Below, piece after piece: positions 27,125 to 35,234 of a stretch of 64,000 bases of DNA. The stretch is from M3007 sp044347755 (GTDB lineage Bacteria; Bacteroidota; Bacteroidia; Chitinophagales; Saprospiraceae): positions 1 to 64,000 of the forward strand of contig JBIKUE010000009.1 of assembly GCA_044347755.1 (NCBI GenBank), in the 5' to 3' direction. How positions within the stretch are numbered: position 1 is the stretch's first letter; the number at the start of each line of letters is the position of its first letter. The notes under the pieces were generated by a model, which saw nothing but the letters and a program-made list of their open reading frames with translations, was not told the DNA's origin and did no database searches. Position numbers and translations under genes: made by a program.

Positions 27125-27853
27125 TTAGTTATTATAAGCCGCTGCAGCTTCCTGCATTTTGGCTTTTTTCTCTTCCGGTGTTAATTCTCCAAGCTCCTCT
27201 GTTGGCGTAAACCTTATACCAACTAAACCTTCCTTTTGGATGGCATCTTTTAGCCGCTCTGAAACATAAAAGCCGGATGGCATAAAAACAAACTTGAACA
27301 TGTCGGTACCTTCAGCTGCCTTGGCGATCTTGAGGACTCTAACATACAGGTTTTCTTTATTGTGTAGCAATTCCATTTTTCTGGCCAAAAACTCCTCATA
27401 GCTACTGAATTTCAAGCCCATTTTAATTACCTGGGCAGCAAAATCAGTAGTATGCATCACCTCAGTGTGTTCCCAATCTACAAACTCGGCTGCACAGTTT
27501 TTGGTAAAATAGAGCAGAAAGTATGCCCGCTCTTCCTCTCCTTGTCTCACTGTCACCGGGAAAGCTTGATAATCATCCAAATTGAATTGGCTCAACAGCA
27601 TATAAAAACGACTGCTTATTAGAAGCAGACGCCCTGATCCGGGAACTTGTTCAAGCAGATCCGTCCATTTTGCAGCCTTTTCTAACAAAAGCACCGGAAA
27701 CTTTTTGTTCGGATCAAGCTTACCCTCCAGAGGAATGGATTGAAAGGGGTGACCTTCTCTGGTTTCAGGGCTTTGTACAAATTTCTGAACTTGGTCATAA
27801 ATTCCAATGACCTTCGGATCCAAAGAAAGTGCAAGTCTGAAAAACTTCATCAT
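27125..27853 (-). CDS. Imm11/DUF1629-like immunity protein for the AHH toxin
   Basis: 242 residues; ATG 27853 lies one base after the AHH effector's stop codon (27855-27857), so co-translation is expected. The C-terminal GFYVSERLKDAIQKEGLVGI and the overall layout fit Imm11/DUF1629 immunity proteins, which are commonly found beside AHH-type toxins. No signal peptide, as expected for a cytoplasmic inhibitor. An in-frame second ATG follows immediately. The paralogue lies at 22799-23524. Confidence 0.75.
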   Translation of the reverse strand: MMKFFRLALSLDPKVIGIYDQVQKFVQSPETREGHPFQSIPLEGKLDPNKKFPVLLLEKAAKWTDLLEQVPGSGRLLLISSRFYMLLSQFNLDDYQAFPVTVRQGEEERAYFLLYFTKNCAAEFVDWEHTEVMHTTDFAAQVIKMGLKFSSYEEFLARKMELLHNKENLYVRVLKIAKAAEGTDMFKFVFMPSGFYVSERLKDAIQKEGLVGIRFTPTEELGELTPEEKKAKMQEAAAAYNN

Positions 27854-27854
27854 A

Positions 27855-29678
27855 TTAGAAATTCAAATCGTTGATTTTTGTGGTGGGGTTTTGATCAATC
27901 AAATTTCCCAGCTGGTTTTGAAAATCACGCAATCGCTGACTTGCAACATCTGGAGGAATATTATTAAGCCCTCCATATTGAGTTTCTAATTGACTCAAAA
28001 TCTCATTCAAATTTATTCGGACTTTTTCATTATATTGCGGATGATTTCCATGAACACCATCCTGTTGATCGAAACGGAACCGTTTTAACTCTCTTCCATT
28101 TTTTGGGTGGTTCATGTGAAAAGGGGTGTTATTAGCCTTCGCCGCAAGTTGTACCAACTCGTGATCTTGTCTTGACCAAGGAATCAAATGATGCGCATCA
28201 TTCGCTGCATCGGTAATTTCCATTACCTCTCTCAAACCTGTTCTTTCACCAAAGGTAATAAGTCCTCCATCATTTGTCAACTTCAATAAATGCTGAACGC
28301 CTGTAGATGCCTTTTTTACTGCGACATGTGCATATTTACCGCCTGTAGATATCCATCCAGCGATTGGAAGGGTTGCTGCAAAGCTCAGGGATGCATTCAG
28401 CGGATCACCCTCGATTATGAATAGTACACCATTGGTCAGATCACATGGCTCGCCAACTACAGGCAGAAGCCCACAAATGTCAAGAGCAATATGTAATTCA
28501 TACATTACCTCTTTTACTGCCTGGAGAAAAATGGTGTCCATATCCCAAGATGGATGTAAAATCTTCAACCATGCCATCTTCATAATCAACTGGACAAATA
28601 CACCCGGAGGAAAATCCTCCTCCTTGAACGATGGGTATTTACCTTGTGCAATTAGCTGTACCAGCAACTCCGCAGCGTCTTTGGATGCTGCATCCCCTCC
28701 ATTAGAAGTTATGAAGGACCCAATTTTGTCAAATAAAGCCTGATCATTCAGCAGTAGTGTTTTTTCGGCGGCAGTAAGATCAAACCAGTCATCTACGATC
28801 ACCTCTTTGGTACACTGAGACAGACCACTGTTAAAAGCATCGTACCATTCGGGTCCGTCATAAGAGGAAAAGCCACAAGTGTTTTTGATCTGCTCCATCA
28901 AATCGATCGGATGCTGCTCCAGGAAGAATTTATCCTTGAGCAAATGGGTCAAAAGGATTGCGAACGAGCCGTTGCATTTACCATTAATATAGGCTTTTAG
29001 CTTGTCGGCGGTTGCAATGTCCTTAGGACTGGCATCCCAATATTTGATGATCTCCTCCTGCTGTGGATGGCCATATTGTGTGAACAGGCACATGGATTCT
29101 GCCCCGTTCAAACCAGCCTCATTGACAAGCATACAAAAATCCAGATCTGTCTGACTATAGCCGGGTGGAATCTCTCCAATCGAGAGAATGTATTCATTGA
29201 TGGCAGCACAGGTTGCCATCTGGCCGGAAAACTGCTGGTCAAAAATGCCTCCTCCGCCAGGTTGTTGGTAACCTTCCGGCGTAGTCCATCCCAATTGCCC
29301 TCCCGGGAAAAAATAGGATCCGGAATATGATTCGGAGCTGCCATTGATGGCATCCCAGATATTGCCGGCAACGGTACCGAAGTCTTTCCAAAATTCATTC
29401 CACCAACCCCAATCAATATTAATATTGTTGCTTCCAAATTGAGGACACCTTACCTTCGGCTTGCCATCTCTGTCGGATGACGTTGAATCAGTTTGCGCAA
29501 ATCCGGAGGAGATATCCCAAAACGGAATTTTACCGTCTCCTTTCAGAGCAATGTAGCCGTTAACCACCTTCACAAACTTTTCAATGGTATCTTCCTGGCT
29601 TACCAGCATCATAGTACCATTGAACTGACCGGTAGCATCCAAAGAGGAAAGAACGTGGACAGAGAGTCGGCTGCCCAT
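27855..29678 (-). CDS. Polymorphic toxin ORF, copy A, with C-terminal AHH nuclease domain
   Basis: 607 residues. The shared N-terminal module runs to ~341 (including a GGQLGWTTPEGYQQPGGGG segment and paired cysteines). A pre-toxin segment with LDICGLLPVVGEPCDL and AATLPIAGWISTGGKYAHV follows at about 395-455. The AHH domain has AHHLIP with H496 and H497, then DGVHGNHPQYNEKV with H543 and H546. AHH is an HNH/Endo VII-superfamily nuclease fold found at the tips of polymorphic toxins, so the tip probably cuts DNA or RNA in competitors. Export route unknown; the overlapping upstream lipoprotein ORF suggests surface anchoring if the frames are joined. Immunity gene follows directly. Confidence 0.85.
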   Translation of the reverse strand: MGSRLSVHVLSSLDATGQFNGTMMLVSQEDTIEKFVKVVNGYIALKGDGKIPFWDISSGFAQTDSTSSDRDGKPKVRCPQFGSNNINIDWGWWNEFWKDFGTVAGNIWDAINGSSESYSGSYFFPGGQLGWTTPEGYQQPGGGGIFDQQFSGQMATCAAINEYILSIGEIPPGYSQTDLDFCMLVNEAGLNGAESMCLFTQYGHPQQEEIIKYWDASPKDIATADKLKAYINGKCNGSFAILLTHLLKDKFFLEQHPIDLMEQIKNTCGFSSYDGPEWYDAFNSGLSQCTKEVIVDDWFDLTAAEKTLLLNDQALFDKIGSFITSNGGDAASKDAAELLVQLIAQGKYPSFKEEDFPPGVFVQLIMKMAWLKILHPSWDMDTIFLQAVKEVMYELHIALDICGLLPVVGEPCDLTNGVLFIIEGDPLNASLSFAATLPIAGWISTGGKYAHVAVKKASTGVQHLLKLTNDGGLITFGERTGLREVMEITDAANDAHHLIPWSRQDHELVQLAAKANNTPFHMNHPKNGRELKRFRFDQQDGVHGNHPQYNEKVRINLNEILSQLETQYGGLNNIPPDVASQRLRDFQNQLGNLIDQNPTTKINDLNF

Positions 29679-30052
29679 AAAACCAGTTTACTTTGAATTT
29701 GTCCGGCCGGGTCTTTATAAAAAGCCAGGCTACTCCCAAATCGGGTGCCCGGAAGTGAGGCAGGAGTATCAACAGGCGTGATAAGTACCGGAAAGCCAGA
29801 AGGTGTTACAATATAGGATTCGTTCCAGAGGGGCGTTACACATAGTGGCAGCTTGTCTTCTGACCGGTCGAGAGCCCCTCCTCCATTTGAAAACCGGCCT
29901 TTTACTTCTTCCAATGAAATGGAGCGGTTGACCAGTTCATTGGCTGGCTCACTCAACGGAATTTCCTGTAGTTCCTTTCTACATCCGCCTGCAAAAACTA
30001 AAGTGAGTAATGCAATAACAGGCCACGCTGTGGCAATTTTGAATTGAATCAT
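29609..30052 (-). CDS. Lipoprotein N-terminal module of toxin locus, copy A
   Basis: 147 residues, lipobox LVFAGGC after MIQFKIATAWPVIALLT. Same arrangement as 26102-26545: ends at TGA 29609-29611 and overlaps the effector ORF (start 29678) in a -1 frame. The effector frame is closed upstream by a TAA about 12 bp before its ATG, so any join must occur between about 29690 and 29612. I see no classical X-XXY-YYZ slippery site in that stretch. Either the effector restarts at 29678 by coupling, or both genes carry an inherited one-base deletion. Confidence 0.72.
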   Translation of the reverse strand: MIQFKIATAWPVIALLTLVFAGGCRKELQEIPLSEPANELVNRSISLEEVKGRFSNGGGALDRSEDKLPLCVTPLWNESYIVTPSGFPVLITPVDTPASLPGTRFGSSLAFYKDPAGQIQSKLVLWAADSLSTFFPLWMLPVSSMVL

Positions 30053-30148
30053 CTTGAAGTTTGTGTTTTGACGGTTTTCAGTTGTCCTTGCCTCGCGCGC
30101 CGGTGGGGATTTCCGTTGCCGTCGGGTTATTAAAATTGATAATTAGAA

Positions 30149-30180
30149 CAAATATAGAGGCTCGGATCAAATTTGGGCAA
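30149..30180 (-). promoter_or_regulatory. Promoter of toxin locus copy A
   Basis: On the minus strand TATATTTG (30149-30156) is a perfect TAnnTTTG -7 box, and TTG (30178-30180) lies 21 bp upstream. The leader to the lipoprotein ATG at 30052 is about 95 bases. Confidence 0.6.
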
Positions 30181-30192
30181 ATTTGCCTAAAT
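30171..30192. promoter_or_regulatory. Operator-like 22-bp palindrome at the toxin promoter
   Basis: ATTTGGGCAAATTTGCCTAA then AT: a perfect 12-bp core GGCAAATTTGCC (30176-30187) flanked by ATTT/AAAT. It covers the -33 element of the toxin promoter and sits about 30 bp before the XRE gene, so it is the natural binding site for that repressor. The copy B region lacks it. Confidence 0.5.
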
Positions 30193-30223
30193 TATTTTTT
30201 CACTACAGGCGGAATCTCGCCAT

Positions 30224-30463
30224 GTGAAATACAGCGTACACAAAACCGGGTTGAAAGCTTTCGGGAGGCGCCTAAGGGCACTGCGAAAGTCTAAAGGACT
30301 CTCTCAAGAACAGTTAGCCTGGAAGGCAGACTCTGAGCTTAGTCAGATCAGCAGAATGGAACGGGGCATTATCAACGCCGGATTAAGTCAGTTATTCAAA
30401 ATAGCCGAAGCGCTGGAAATTCACCCAAAGGAATTGTTTGATTTTGACCTGGAGGAGGATTAG
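30224..30463 (+). CDS. XRE-family helix-turn-helix regulator of the toxin locus
   Basis: 79 residues, GTG start at 30224. A single Cro/CI-type HTH occupies most of the protein (FGRRLRALRKSKGLSQEQLA, then ISRMERGIINAGLSQLFKIA), ending in an acidic tail DLEED. Divergent from the toxin operon with the operator-like palindrome between them, so it probably represses the operon and itself. The other locus has only its 3' end. Confidence 0.85.
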   Translation: MKYSVHKTGLKAFGRRLRALRKSKGLSQEQLAWKADSELSQISRMERGIINAGLSQLFKIAEALEIHPKELFDFDLEED

Positions 30464-30640
30464 TCCAATAAATCCTGCCTTCTGCGCACTTAGCGTGGAC
30501 GGACCTTTAGAATAAGTCAGGCTTGGGGGATTAGAGTGGAGCAGAAAGAGCAGCACACATTGTTAAATATTTAGTGCGTTGCTAACGGGAGATAAGCATA
30601 TTTTTTCAATATGAATATTTTTAGGTGGGGCAAAGCACTG

Positions 30641-30650
30641 CCCCCCCCCC
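30641..30650 (+). repeat. Ten-C homopolymer
   Basis: Run of 10 C between the XRE gene and the duplicated hairpin. It is outside any gene. Copy B does not have it; the region between the XRE end and the hairpin is shorter there. Confidence 0.9.
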
Positions 30651-30655
30651 AACAA

Positions 30656-30711
30656 AAAGGCCCCGAAAACAGCCCAACATCCTAAAAATGTCGGGCCGCT
30701 CCGAGGCCTTT
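30656..30711. terminator. Bidirectional terminator-like hairpin after XRE gene
   Basis: Same 56-bp hairpin as 26898-26953. It lies between the convergent XRE and E2 genes. A smaller hairpin GGCCTTAGCCAAGGCC follows at 30729-30744. Confidence 0.6.
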
Positions 30712-30751
30712 ATATCAAATGACGGTTTGGCCTTAGCCAAGGCCAGGTCTT

Positions 30752-32080
30752 TTACAACGCCCGGTTCGGATCAAACTGCTCCAGATAATCTGCTATCCGG
30801 CGCAGGAAAGAGCCGCCCAGGGAGCCGTCTACCACACGGTGGTCGTAGGAAAGCGAGAGGAACATCATCTGGCGCACGGCAATTACATCGCCATATTCGG
30901 TTTCGAGTACGGCCGGTTTTTTGCGGATGGCGCCCGTGGCCAGGATGGCTACCTGCGGCTGGTTGATGATAGGCGTGCCCATCACATTGCCGAAGGTGCC
31001 CACATTGGTGATGGTGAACGTGCCGCCCTGAATTTCGTCGGGCTTGAGCTGGTTCTGACGGGCGCGGTTGGCCAGGTCGTTCACCTGTTTGGTGAGTCCG
31101 GCCAGGTTGAGGTAATCGGCATTGCGAATCACCGGTACAATCAGGTTGCCGCTGGGTAGCGCCGCCGCCATACCGATGTTGATGTCTTTCCGGACGATCA
31201 GTTTGGTACCATCCACAGAAATATTGATCATCGGGAAATCGCGGATAGCTCGGGCCACGGCCTCCACGAAAATGGGTGTGAACGTGATGTTCTCCCCGTA
31301 TTGCTTTTTAAAGGAGTCCTTGATGCGGTTGCGCCAGTTCACCAGGTTGGTTACATCGGCCTCCACGAAGGACGTCACGTGCGGGCTGGTGTGTTTGCTC
31401 ATCACCATGTGGTCGGCGATGAGTTTGCGCATACGATCCATTTCTACGATCTCCACATTTCCGGAAATGGAAACCGGCGGTGGTGCGGGTATGGACGGCG
31501 CGGGTGTTGGGGCGGGTGCGGAAGGCGCACTGGGCACTGCAGGGCTACTGGTCGCAACAGCGCCGGCTTTGCCCCGATTGGCCACATAAGCCAGGATATC
31601 TTTTTTGGTCACACGACCGTCTTGGCCGGTACCCGGAATGGCATCCAGTTCTTGCTGGGAAACCCCTTCTTCTTTGGCGATGGTGCGCACCAGCGGAGAG
31701 TAAAAGCGGTCGGAGCTGGATTGTACGGCTGCCGGGGCTGCTGCCTGAGGTGCGTAAGGCACCTGGGCGGCTTGTACAGAAGCGGTATCCGGTGTGGTGG
31801 AGGCGGAAGCGCTGCTACCGGCGGAAACTGCGGCGCCTGCTTCGGTTTCGATGATGGCAATGGCCTTATTGATGGCTACTACCTCATTTTCCTGAAACAG
31901 AATTTCAACAAGCGTCCCGGCAACCGGAGAAGGCACTTCGGAGTCAACCTTATCCGTGGCGATATCAAGAACGGGTTCATCCAGTTCAACAGAATCGCCT
32001 GGTTTTTTGCGCCATTTGAGGATGGTGGCCTCCATGATGCTCTCGCCCATCTTGGGCATCACAAGTTCTACGCGAGCCAT
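30752..32080 (-). CDS. 2-oxo acid dehydrogenase E2 (dihydrolipoamide acyltransferase)
   Basis: 442 residues. N-terminal lipoyl domain with K44 in ATDKVDSEV; an Ala/Pro-rich linker; an E3-binding domain at about 130-170 (YSPLVRTIAKEEGVSQQELD); a second Ala/Pro/Ser linker; then the CoA acyltransferase domain ending in SLSYDHRVVDG with H414 and D418 as catalytic residues. It forms the core of a pyruvate, 2-oxoglutarate or branched-chain dehydrogenase complex. The short DEPVLDIATDKVDSEVPSP lipoyl motif with a single lipoyl domain resembles branched-chain/pyruvate E2 of Bacteroidota, but E1 and E3 are not adjacent, so the substrate is open. Confidence 0.9.
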   Translation of the reverse strand: MARVELVMPKMGESIMEATILKWRKKPGDSVELDEPVLDIATDKVDSEVPSPVAGTLVEILFQENEVVAINKAIAIIETEAGAAVSAGSSASASTTPDTASVQAAQVPYAPQAAAPAAVQSSSDRFYSPLVRTIAKEEGVSQQELDAIPGTGQDGRVTKKDILAYVANRGKAGAVATSSPAVPSAPSAPAPTPAPSIPAPPPVSISGNVEIVEMDRMRKLIADHMVMSKHTSPHVTSFVEADVTNLVNWRNRIKDSFKKQYGENITFTPIFVEAVARAIRDFPMINISVDGTKLIVRKDINIGMAAALPSGNLIVPVIRNADYLNLAGLTKQVNDLANRARQNQLKPDEIQGGTFTITNVGTFGNVMGTPIINQPQVAILATGAIRKKPAVLETEYGDVIAVRQMMFLSLSYDHRVVDGSLGGSFLRRIADYLEQFDPNRAL

Positions 32081-32193
32081 GTGTGATTGTGTGATTGTGT
32101 GAATGAGGGATTTTAAGCCCCTCTAAGTTTGGTTAAAGCGCCGCAAAGGTAGTAATTGTTGGACTTTAAAGTGAGCTTGCAGATATTCCATTG

Positions 32194-32222
32194 TTGGTTA
32201 TCATTTATTGTGTGCAATTTTG
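32194..32222 (+). promoter_or_regulatory. Possible promoter of the DUF3127 gene
   Basis: TTG at 32194-32196, 18-bp spacer, CAATTTTG at 32215-32222 (one mismatch to TAnnTTTG). The ATG follows at 32255. Confidence 0.35.
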
Positions 32223-32254
32223 CAACCTTGTTTATCAATCATTTTTATTCGATT

Positions 32255-32644
32255 ATGGCTTTTGATGTTGAAGGCAAACTGCACCGCATATTCCCAACTG
32301 AGCAAAAATCTGCCAGTTTTACGGCTCGTGAGTTTGTTTTGGAAGTGCCGGACGGCAACTATCCGCAGTTAATCAAATTTCAGGCAGTACAGGACCGGTG
32401 TGGCCTGCTCGACAATTTCTCTGAAGGCGATCAGGTTCGGGTTTCGTTCGACCTGCGTGGTCGGGAATGGAACGGCAAGTACCTGACTAATCTGAATGCC
32501 TGGCGTATTGATGCAGCTACCGGCGAATCCGGTGGCGGCAATTCTGGTGCACGCAACAGAACAGCTTCTGAGAACGCCCCGGCTGATCCGTTCCCAAATT
32601 ATTCGGATGCGCCACCGGTTAGCTCAGATGATCTGCCGTTTTAA
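32255..32644 (+). CDS. DUF3127 protein (OB-fold-like)
   Basis: 129 residues from ATG 32255; the open frame upstream looks non-coding and the chosen start fits the promoter and family. The first ~90 residues form a small beta-barrel (EFVLEVPDGNYPQLIKFQAV, DQVRVSFDLRGREWNGKYLT), as in DUF3127, a Bacteroidota family resembling single-strand nucleic-acid-binding OB folds. The Ser/Gly/Pro-rich tail ending DDLPF looks like the acidic tip of SSB proteins, which recruits partners. A DNA-binding role is inference. Confidence 0.8.
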   Translation: MAFDVEGKLHRIFPTEQKSASFTAREFVLEVPDGNYPQLIKFQAVQDRCGLLDNFSEGDQVRVSFDLRGREWNGKYLTNLNAWRIDAATGESGGGNSGARNRTASENAPADPFPNYSDAPPVSSDDLPF

Positions 32645-32662
32645 AGGCACAAAGGTGTGTGG

Positions 32663-32758
32663 ACACTAAGGCGCAAAGACGCGAAGGCGCTAAGTGTTAG
32701 GTGCGCTTTGCGCACCATATTTTAAACTTCGTGCCTTCGCGTCTTTGTGCCTTAGTGT
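32663..32758. repeat. Palindrome of CACTAAGGC/GCGAAGGC words
   Basis: Arms 32663-32688 and 32733-32758 match at 25 of 26 positions; within the loop GGTGCGC-TTT-GCGCACC (32700-32716) is a perfect small hairpin. Same word family as 11666-11798. Confidence 0.75.
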
Positions 32759-32776
32759 AACCTCGTGCCTTGTAAT

Positions 32777-33379
32777 ATGAAAAGTGTACGGATCATATGC
32801 TGCTTTTTATACACGCTTGGAGCCATACCCGTATCGGCTCAGGCGCCCTTCTTAACCACTGTGAGTTCCAGATGGCAGGATTCTTTTGTGGAATGGGAAT
32901 TCTATGCCAGTATGGACGATCCACGCTTGCTGGAAGAAGGTGACGAATTGCAGGAGGAGCTGTACGGCGAACTCAAACTGCGCTGGTTAAATGTACGCGA
33001 TGACTGGTCGGAATGGGATTTTGACCTGGGAGGACAGCGCGGTACGATACGCCAAAAATGGAAAGATGATCCGCAACAATGGGAGCTCCGCACCTACACC
33101 GGGGTGGTAATTACCATGCGCACTGCCTGGGCCGGCGATTTCAAGGAGTGGCGCGTATCTGACAATGATGTCACCCTCAATATCCGGAGTAAATGGTCCA
33201 ACCAGTTTGATGAATGGCAAGTGCAGGATGCCAATTATGGAAATTTTCACCTCTATACGCTCCGCGCTCAGGACCCCAGAGATTGGGCCGTAAATGACCA
33301 ACTTGCCCCCAACATTTCAGAGGAAATGAAACTTGCCATGATTTTTCTGGTGATTTATAATACAAGCCCGAAGATGTAA
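32777..33379 (+). CDS. Secreted tryptophan-repeat protein of unknown function
   Basis: 200 residues from ATG 32777, with a signal peptide (MKSVRIICCFLYTLGAIPVSAQ). The mature part consists of about six repeats of 20-30 residues with the core [R/K]W-x(5-7)-[E/Q]W-x-[F/L/V]: RWQDSFVEWEF, RWLNVRDDWSEWDF, KWKDDPQQWEL, AWAGDFKEWRV, KWSNQFDEWQV, and a last variant DPRDWAV. Between them beta-strand-like segments alternate (GTIRQ, VVITMRTA, DVTLNIRS). This suggests a beta-repeat structure (propeller-like or solenoid). I do not recognise a named family. No partner gene is evident. Confidence 0.75.
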   Translation: MKSVRIICCFLYTLGAIPVSAQAPFLTTVSSRWQDSFVEWEFYASMDDPRLLEEGDELQEELYGELKLRWLNVRDDWSEWDFDLGGQRGTIRQKWKDDPQQWELRTYTGVVITMRTAWAGDFKEWRVSDNDVTLNIRSKWSNQFDEWQVQDANYGNFHLYTLRAQDPRDWAVNDQLAPNISEEMKLAMIFLVIYNTSPKM

Positions 33380-33655
33380 TGTGGTTAATGTGGGGAATGT
33401 GGTTAATGTGGCAGAATGGGGCTGTCTGGCAAGTCATATTTTTAGTTTTACCGCAGAGAGCTTGATAACCAATATATACCCCTCCGCTTCTCTCCGCCTC
33501 TGCGGTAAAAAACACTTCTTAGAAACCCTTGTAATCGCAACTTAATCCCATTGAGTCTTGGAATAGCCACATACAAAAGCCAAGCGCAACGCCCACATTA
33601 ACCACATTAACCACATTACGCTCATTCCCCACATTCTCTCATTACCCACATTCTT
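33376..33655. repeat. GTGGTTAATGTGG words with ACCGCAGAG inverted repeat
   Basis: Left end has TAATGTGGTTAATGTGG repeats (33376-33411); right end has CCCACATTAACCACATTAAC and further CACATT words (33592-33652). Between them TTTTACCGCAGAG (33446-33458) pairs perfectly with 33498-33510. No gene in this 281-bp spacer. Confidence 0.65.
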
Positions 33656-33660
33656 CCCTC

Positions 33661-34980
33661 GTGACAGAACTCAAACGCTCACTTTCGCTGTACGGACTCA
33701 CCATGATTGCCATTGGCTGCACCATTGGCAGTGGTATCTTCCGTACTCCAGGCCATGTTGCCTTGAACGTACATGCTCCCGATTACGTCATCTGGTTATG
33801 GATACTGGGTGGCATCGTAGCGCTCGCCGGAGCGCTTACTTTTGCCGAGATGGGTGGAATGTTTCCAGGCGCAGGAGGCTTATATGTATACCTGCGTGAG
33901 GCATACGGTGATCTGGTAGGATTTTTATACGGCTGGTTTATCCTGTTTTGCAGTACCGCAGGCGCTATCGCAGCCTTGGCATTGGTATGCGCCGAACACC
34001 TGTGTTATCTATATGGTTCTTCGGGCGATTCCGTATGGGAGCTACCATTGGCGGCTGGCATCATTGTGGTGCTAACGGTGGTAAACCTGTTCGGAGTAGG
34101 TATCGGAGAGTGGATTGCCAATTTATTCGGTGGCGCCAAACTGGTAGGGCTGGTCATGATCATAGGCGCAGGAATGTTCTTTGCCAATCCGCAGGTGGAT
34201 GCTGCCAACGCTGCCAGTGCCTTTGTGAATACACCGCCTGAAAACCTGATGAGTGCCCTGGCGCTGGGATTTATCGGGGTATTGTGGAGTTATGGAGGCT
34301 GGCAACATGCTTCCTACATGGCCGGAGAAACTAAGGACCCACAGCGCACCGTTCCGCGTGCCATGATTTTGGGTGCTATCGTGATCACGCTGGTTTACGT
34401 ATTGGCCAATGTGGCGTACATGCGCCTTTTACCCCTGGAGCAAATTGCGCATTCCAAAACCGTAGCCGCCGATGCTATGAACCATGTAACTTCTATGGGT
34501 GGAACGCTTATGGCACTTTTAATCGCGCTGAGTACATTCGGAAGTATCGGGATTTATTCTGTTACCTCCCCGCGTATGTATTATGCTATGGCTAAAGACG
34601 GAGTCTTCTTTGCCAAACTCGCAGAAATTCATCCCAAATGGCGCACTCCCGTGTGGGCCATGATCATACAGAGTGTTTGGGCTTTGTTCCTGCTCTTTTT
34701 CTGGGGCACTTTCAACGATTTGATTGAATATGTAACGTTTCTCGACTGGATAGGGCTAATGCTGGTAGGCACCACTATTTTTGTTTTTCGCAAAAAACGC
34801 CCGGATGCTGAACGAAGCTACCGAACCACGCTTTACCCACTAACACCCATTGTTTTTGTGGCCATTTGTGCATGGTTTGTGGCATTTAACATAGTGGGTA
34901 GCTGGGAAAAAGCCCTCGCGGGACTGGTGGTTGTTTTGGCCGGTATCACGGCGTATTATGCTTTATTCCATAAAAAATAA
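33661..34980 (+). CDS. APC-family amino acid permease
   Basis: 439 residues from GTG 33661. Eleven to twelve hydrophobic segments. TM1 has the APC signature IAIGCTIGSGIFRTPG; TM2 is followed by YAEMGG-type FAEMGGMFPGAGGLYVYLREAYG; TM6 has GFIGVLWSYGGWQHASYMAGE. These are the substrate-binding broken helices of the LAT/cationic amino acid family. Probably imports or exchanges amino acids; the substrate is not clear. The start is supported by the conserved short N-terminus LKRSLSLYGLTMIAIG. Confidence 0.87.
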   Translation: MTELKRSLSLYGLTMIAIGCTIGSGIFRTPGHVALNVHAPDYVIWLWILGGIVALAGALTFAEMGGMFPGAGGLYVYLREAYGDLVGFLYGWFILFCSTAGAIAALALVCAEHLCYLYGSSGDSVWELPLAAGIIVVLTVVNLFGVGIGEWIANLFGGAKLVGLVMIIGAGMFFANPQVDAANAASAFVNTPPENLMSALALGFIGVLWSYGGWQHASYMAGETKDPQRTVPRAMILGAIVITLVYVLANVAYMRLLPLEQIAHSKTVAADAMNHVTSMGGTLMALLIALSTFGSIGIYSVTSPRMYYAMAKDGVFFAKLAEIHPKWRTPVWAMIIQSVWALFLLFFWGTFNDLIEYVTFLDWIGLMLVGTTIFVFRKKRPDAERSYRTTLYPLTPIVFVAICAWFVAFNIVGSWEKALAGLVVVLAGITAYYALFHKK

Positions 34981-35234
34981 TAAGGGTAGGGGTCATTTGA
35001 TCAACGTGAGTTGTCATCCTGAGCGCAGCGAAGTATCTGAAGATGAGGCCTTGTTTGACACAGATTTTTTATGTAGCTTGGGTGTTGGCCAGATCCTTCG
35101 CTACGCTCAGGATGACAACCCGTCGGAATAATACTAAATGGCCCAAATGACTTTTAAATGACCCCTAAATGACCCAAATGACTATTTAATGACCCCTAAA
35201 TGACTCAAAACCTCCTTCTCTTGAACATTTCTCC
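34981..35234. repeat. CATCCTGAGCGCAGCGAAG palindrome followed by AATGACCC words
   Basis: TTGTCATCCTGAGCGCAGCG then AAGTATCT (35011-35038) pairs with 35091-35118 at 26 of 28 positions. After it, AAATGACCC/AAATGACT words repeat from about 35140 to 35212. The first motif also occurs at 22489-22515, the second at 52878-52983 and 60078-60190. Confidence 0.75.

Larger units (their letters stand above)
27125..30711 (-). repeat. Toxin locus, copy A of a tandem duplication
   Basis: The more complete copy: intact divergent XRE gene, operator-like palindrome, lipoprotein ORF, AHH effector and adjacent immunity gene. See 22799-26953 for the matching parts. Confidence 0.9.

Noticed and set aside
30641..30650. 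Ten-C tract considered as a phase-variation switch
   Set aside because: It is outside any reading frame and beyond the XRE stop codon, so slippage would not switch a protein.
22799..30711. Duplication considered as a composite transposon
   Set aside because: No transposase, terminal inverted repeats or target-site duplications are visible; the repeats are the toxin genes themselves.
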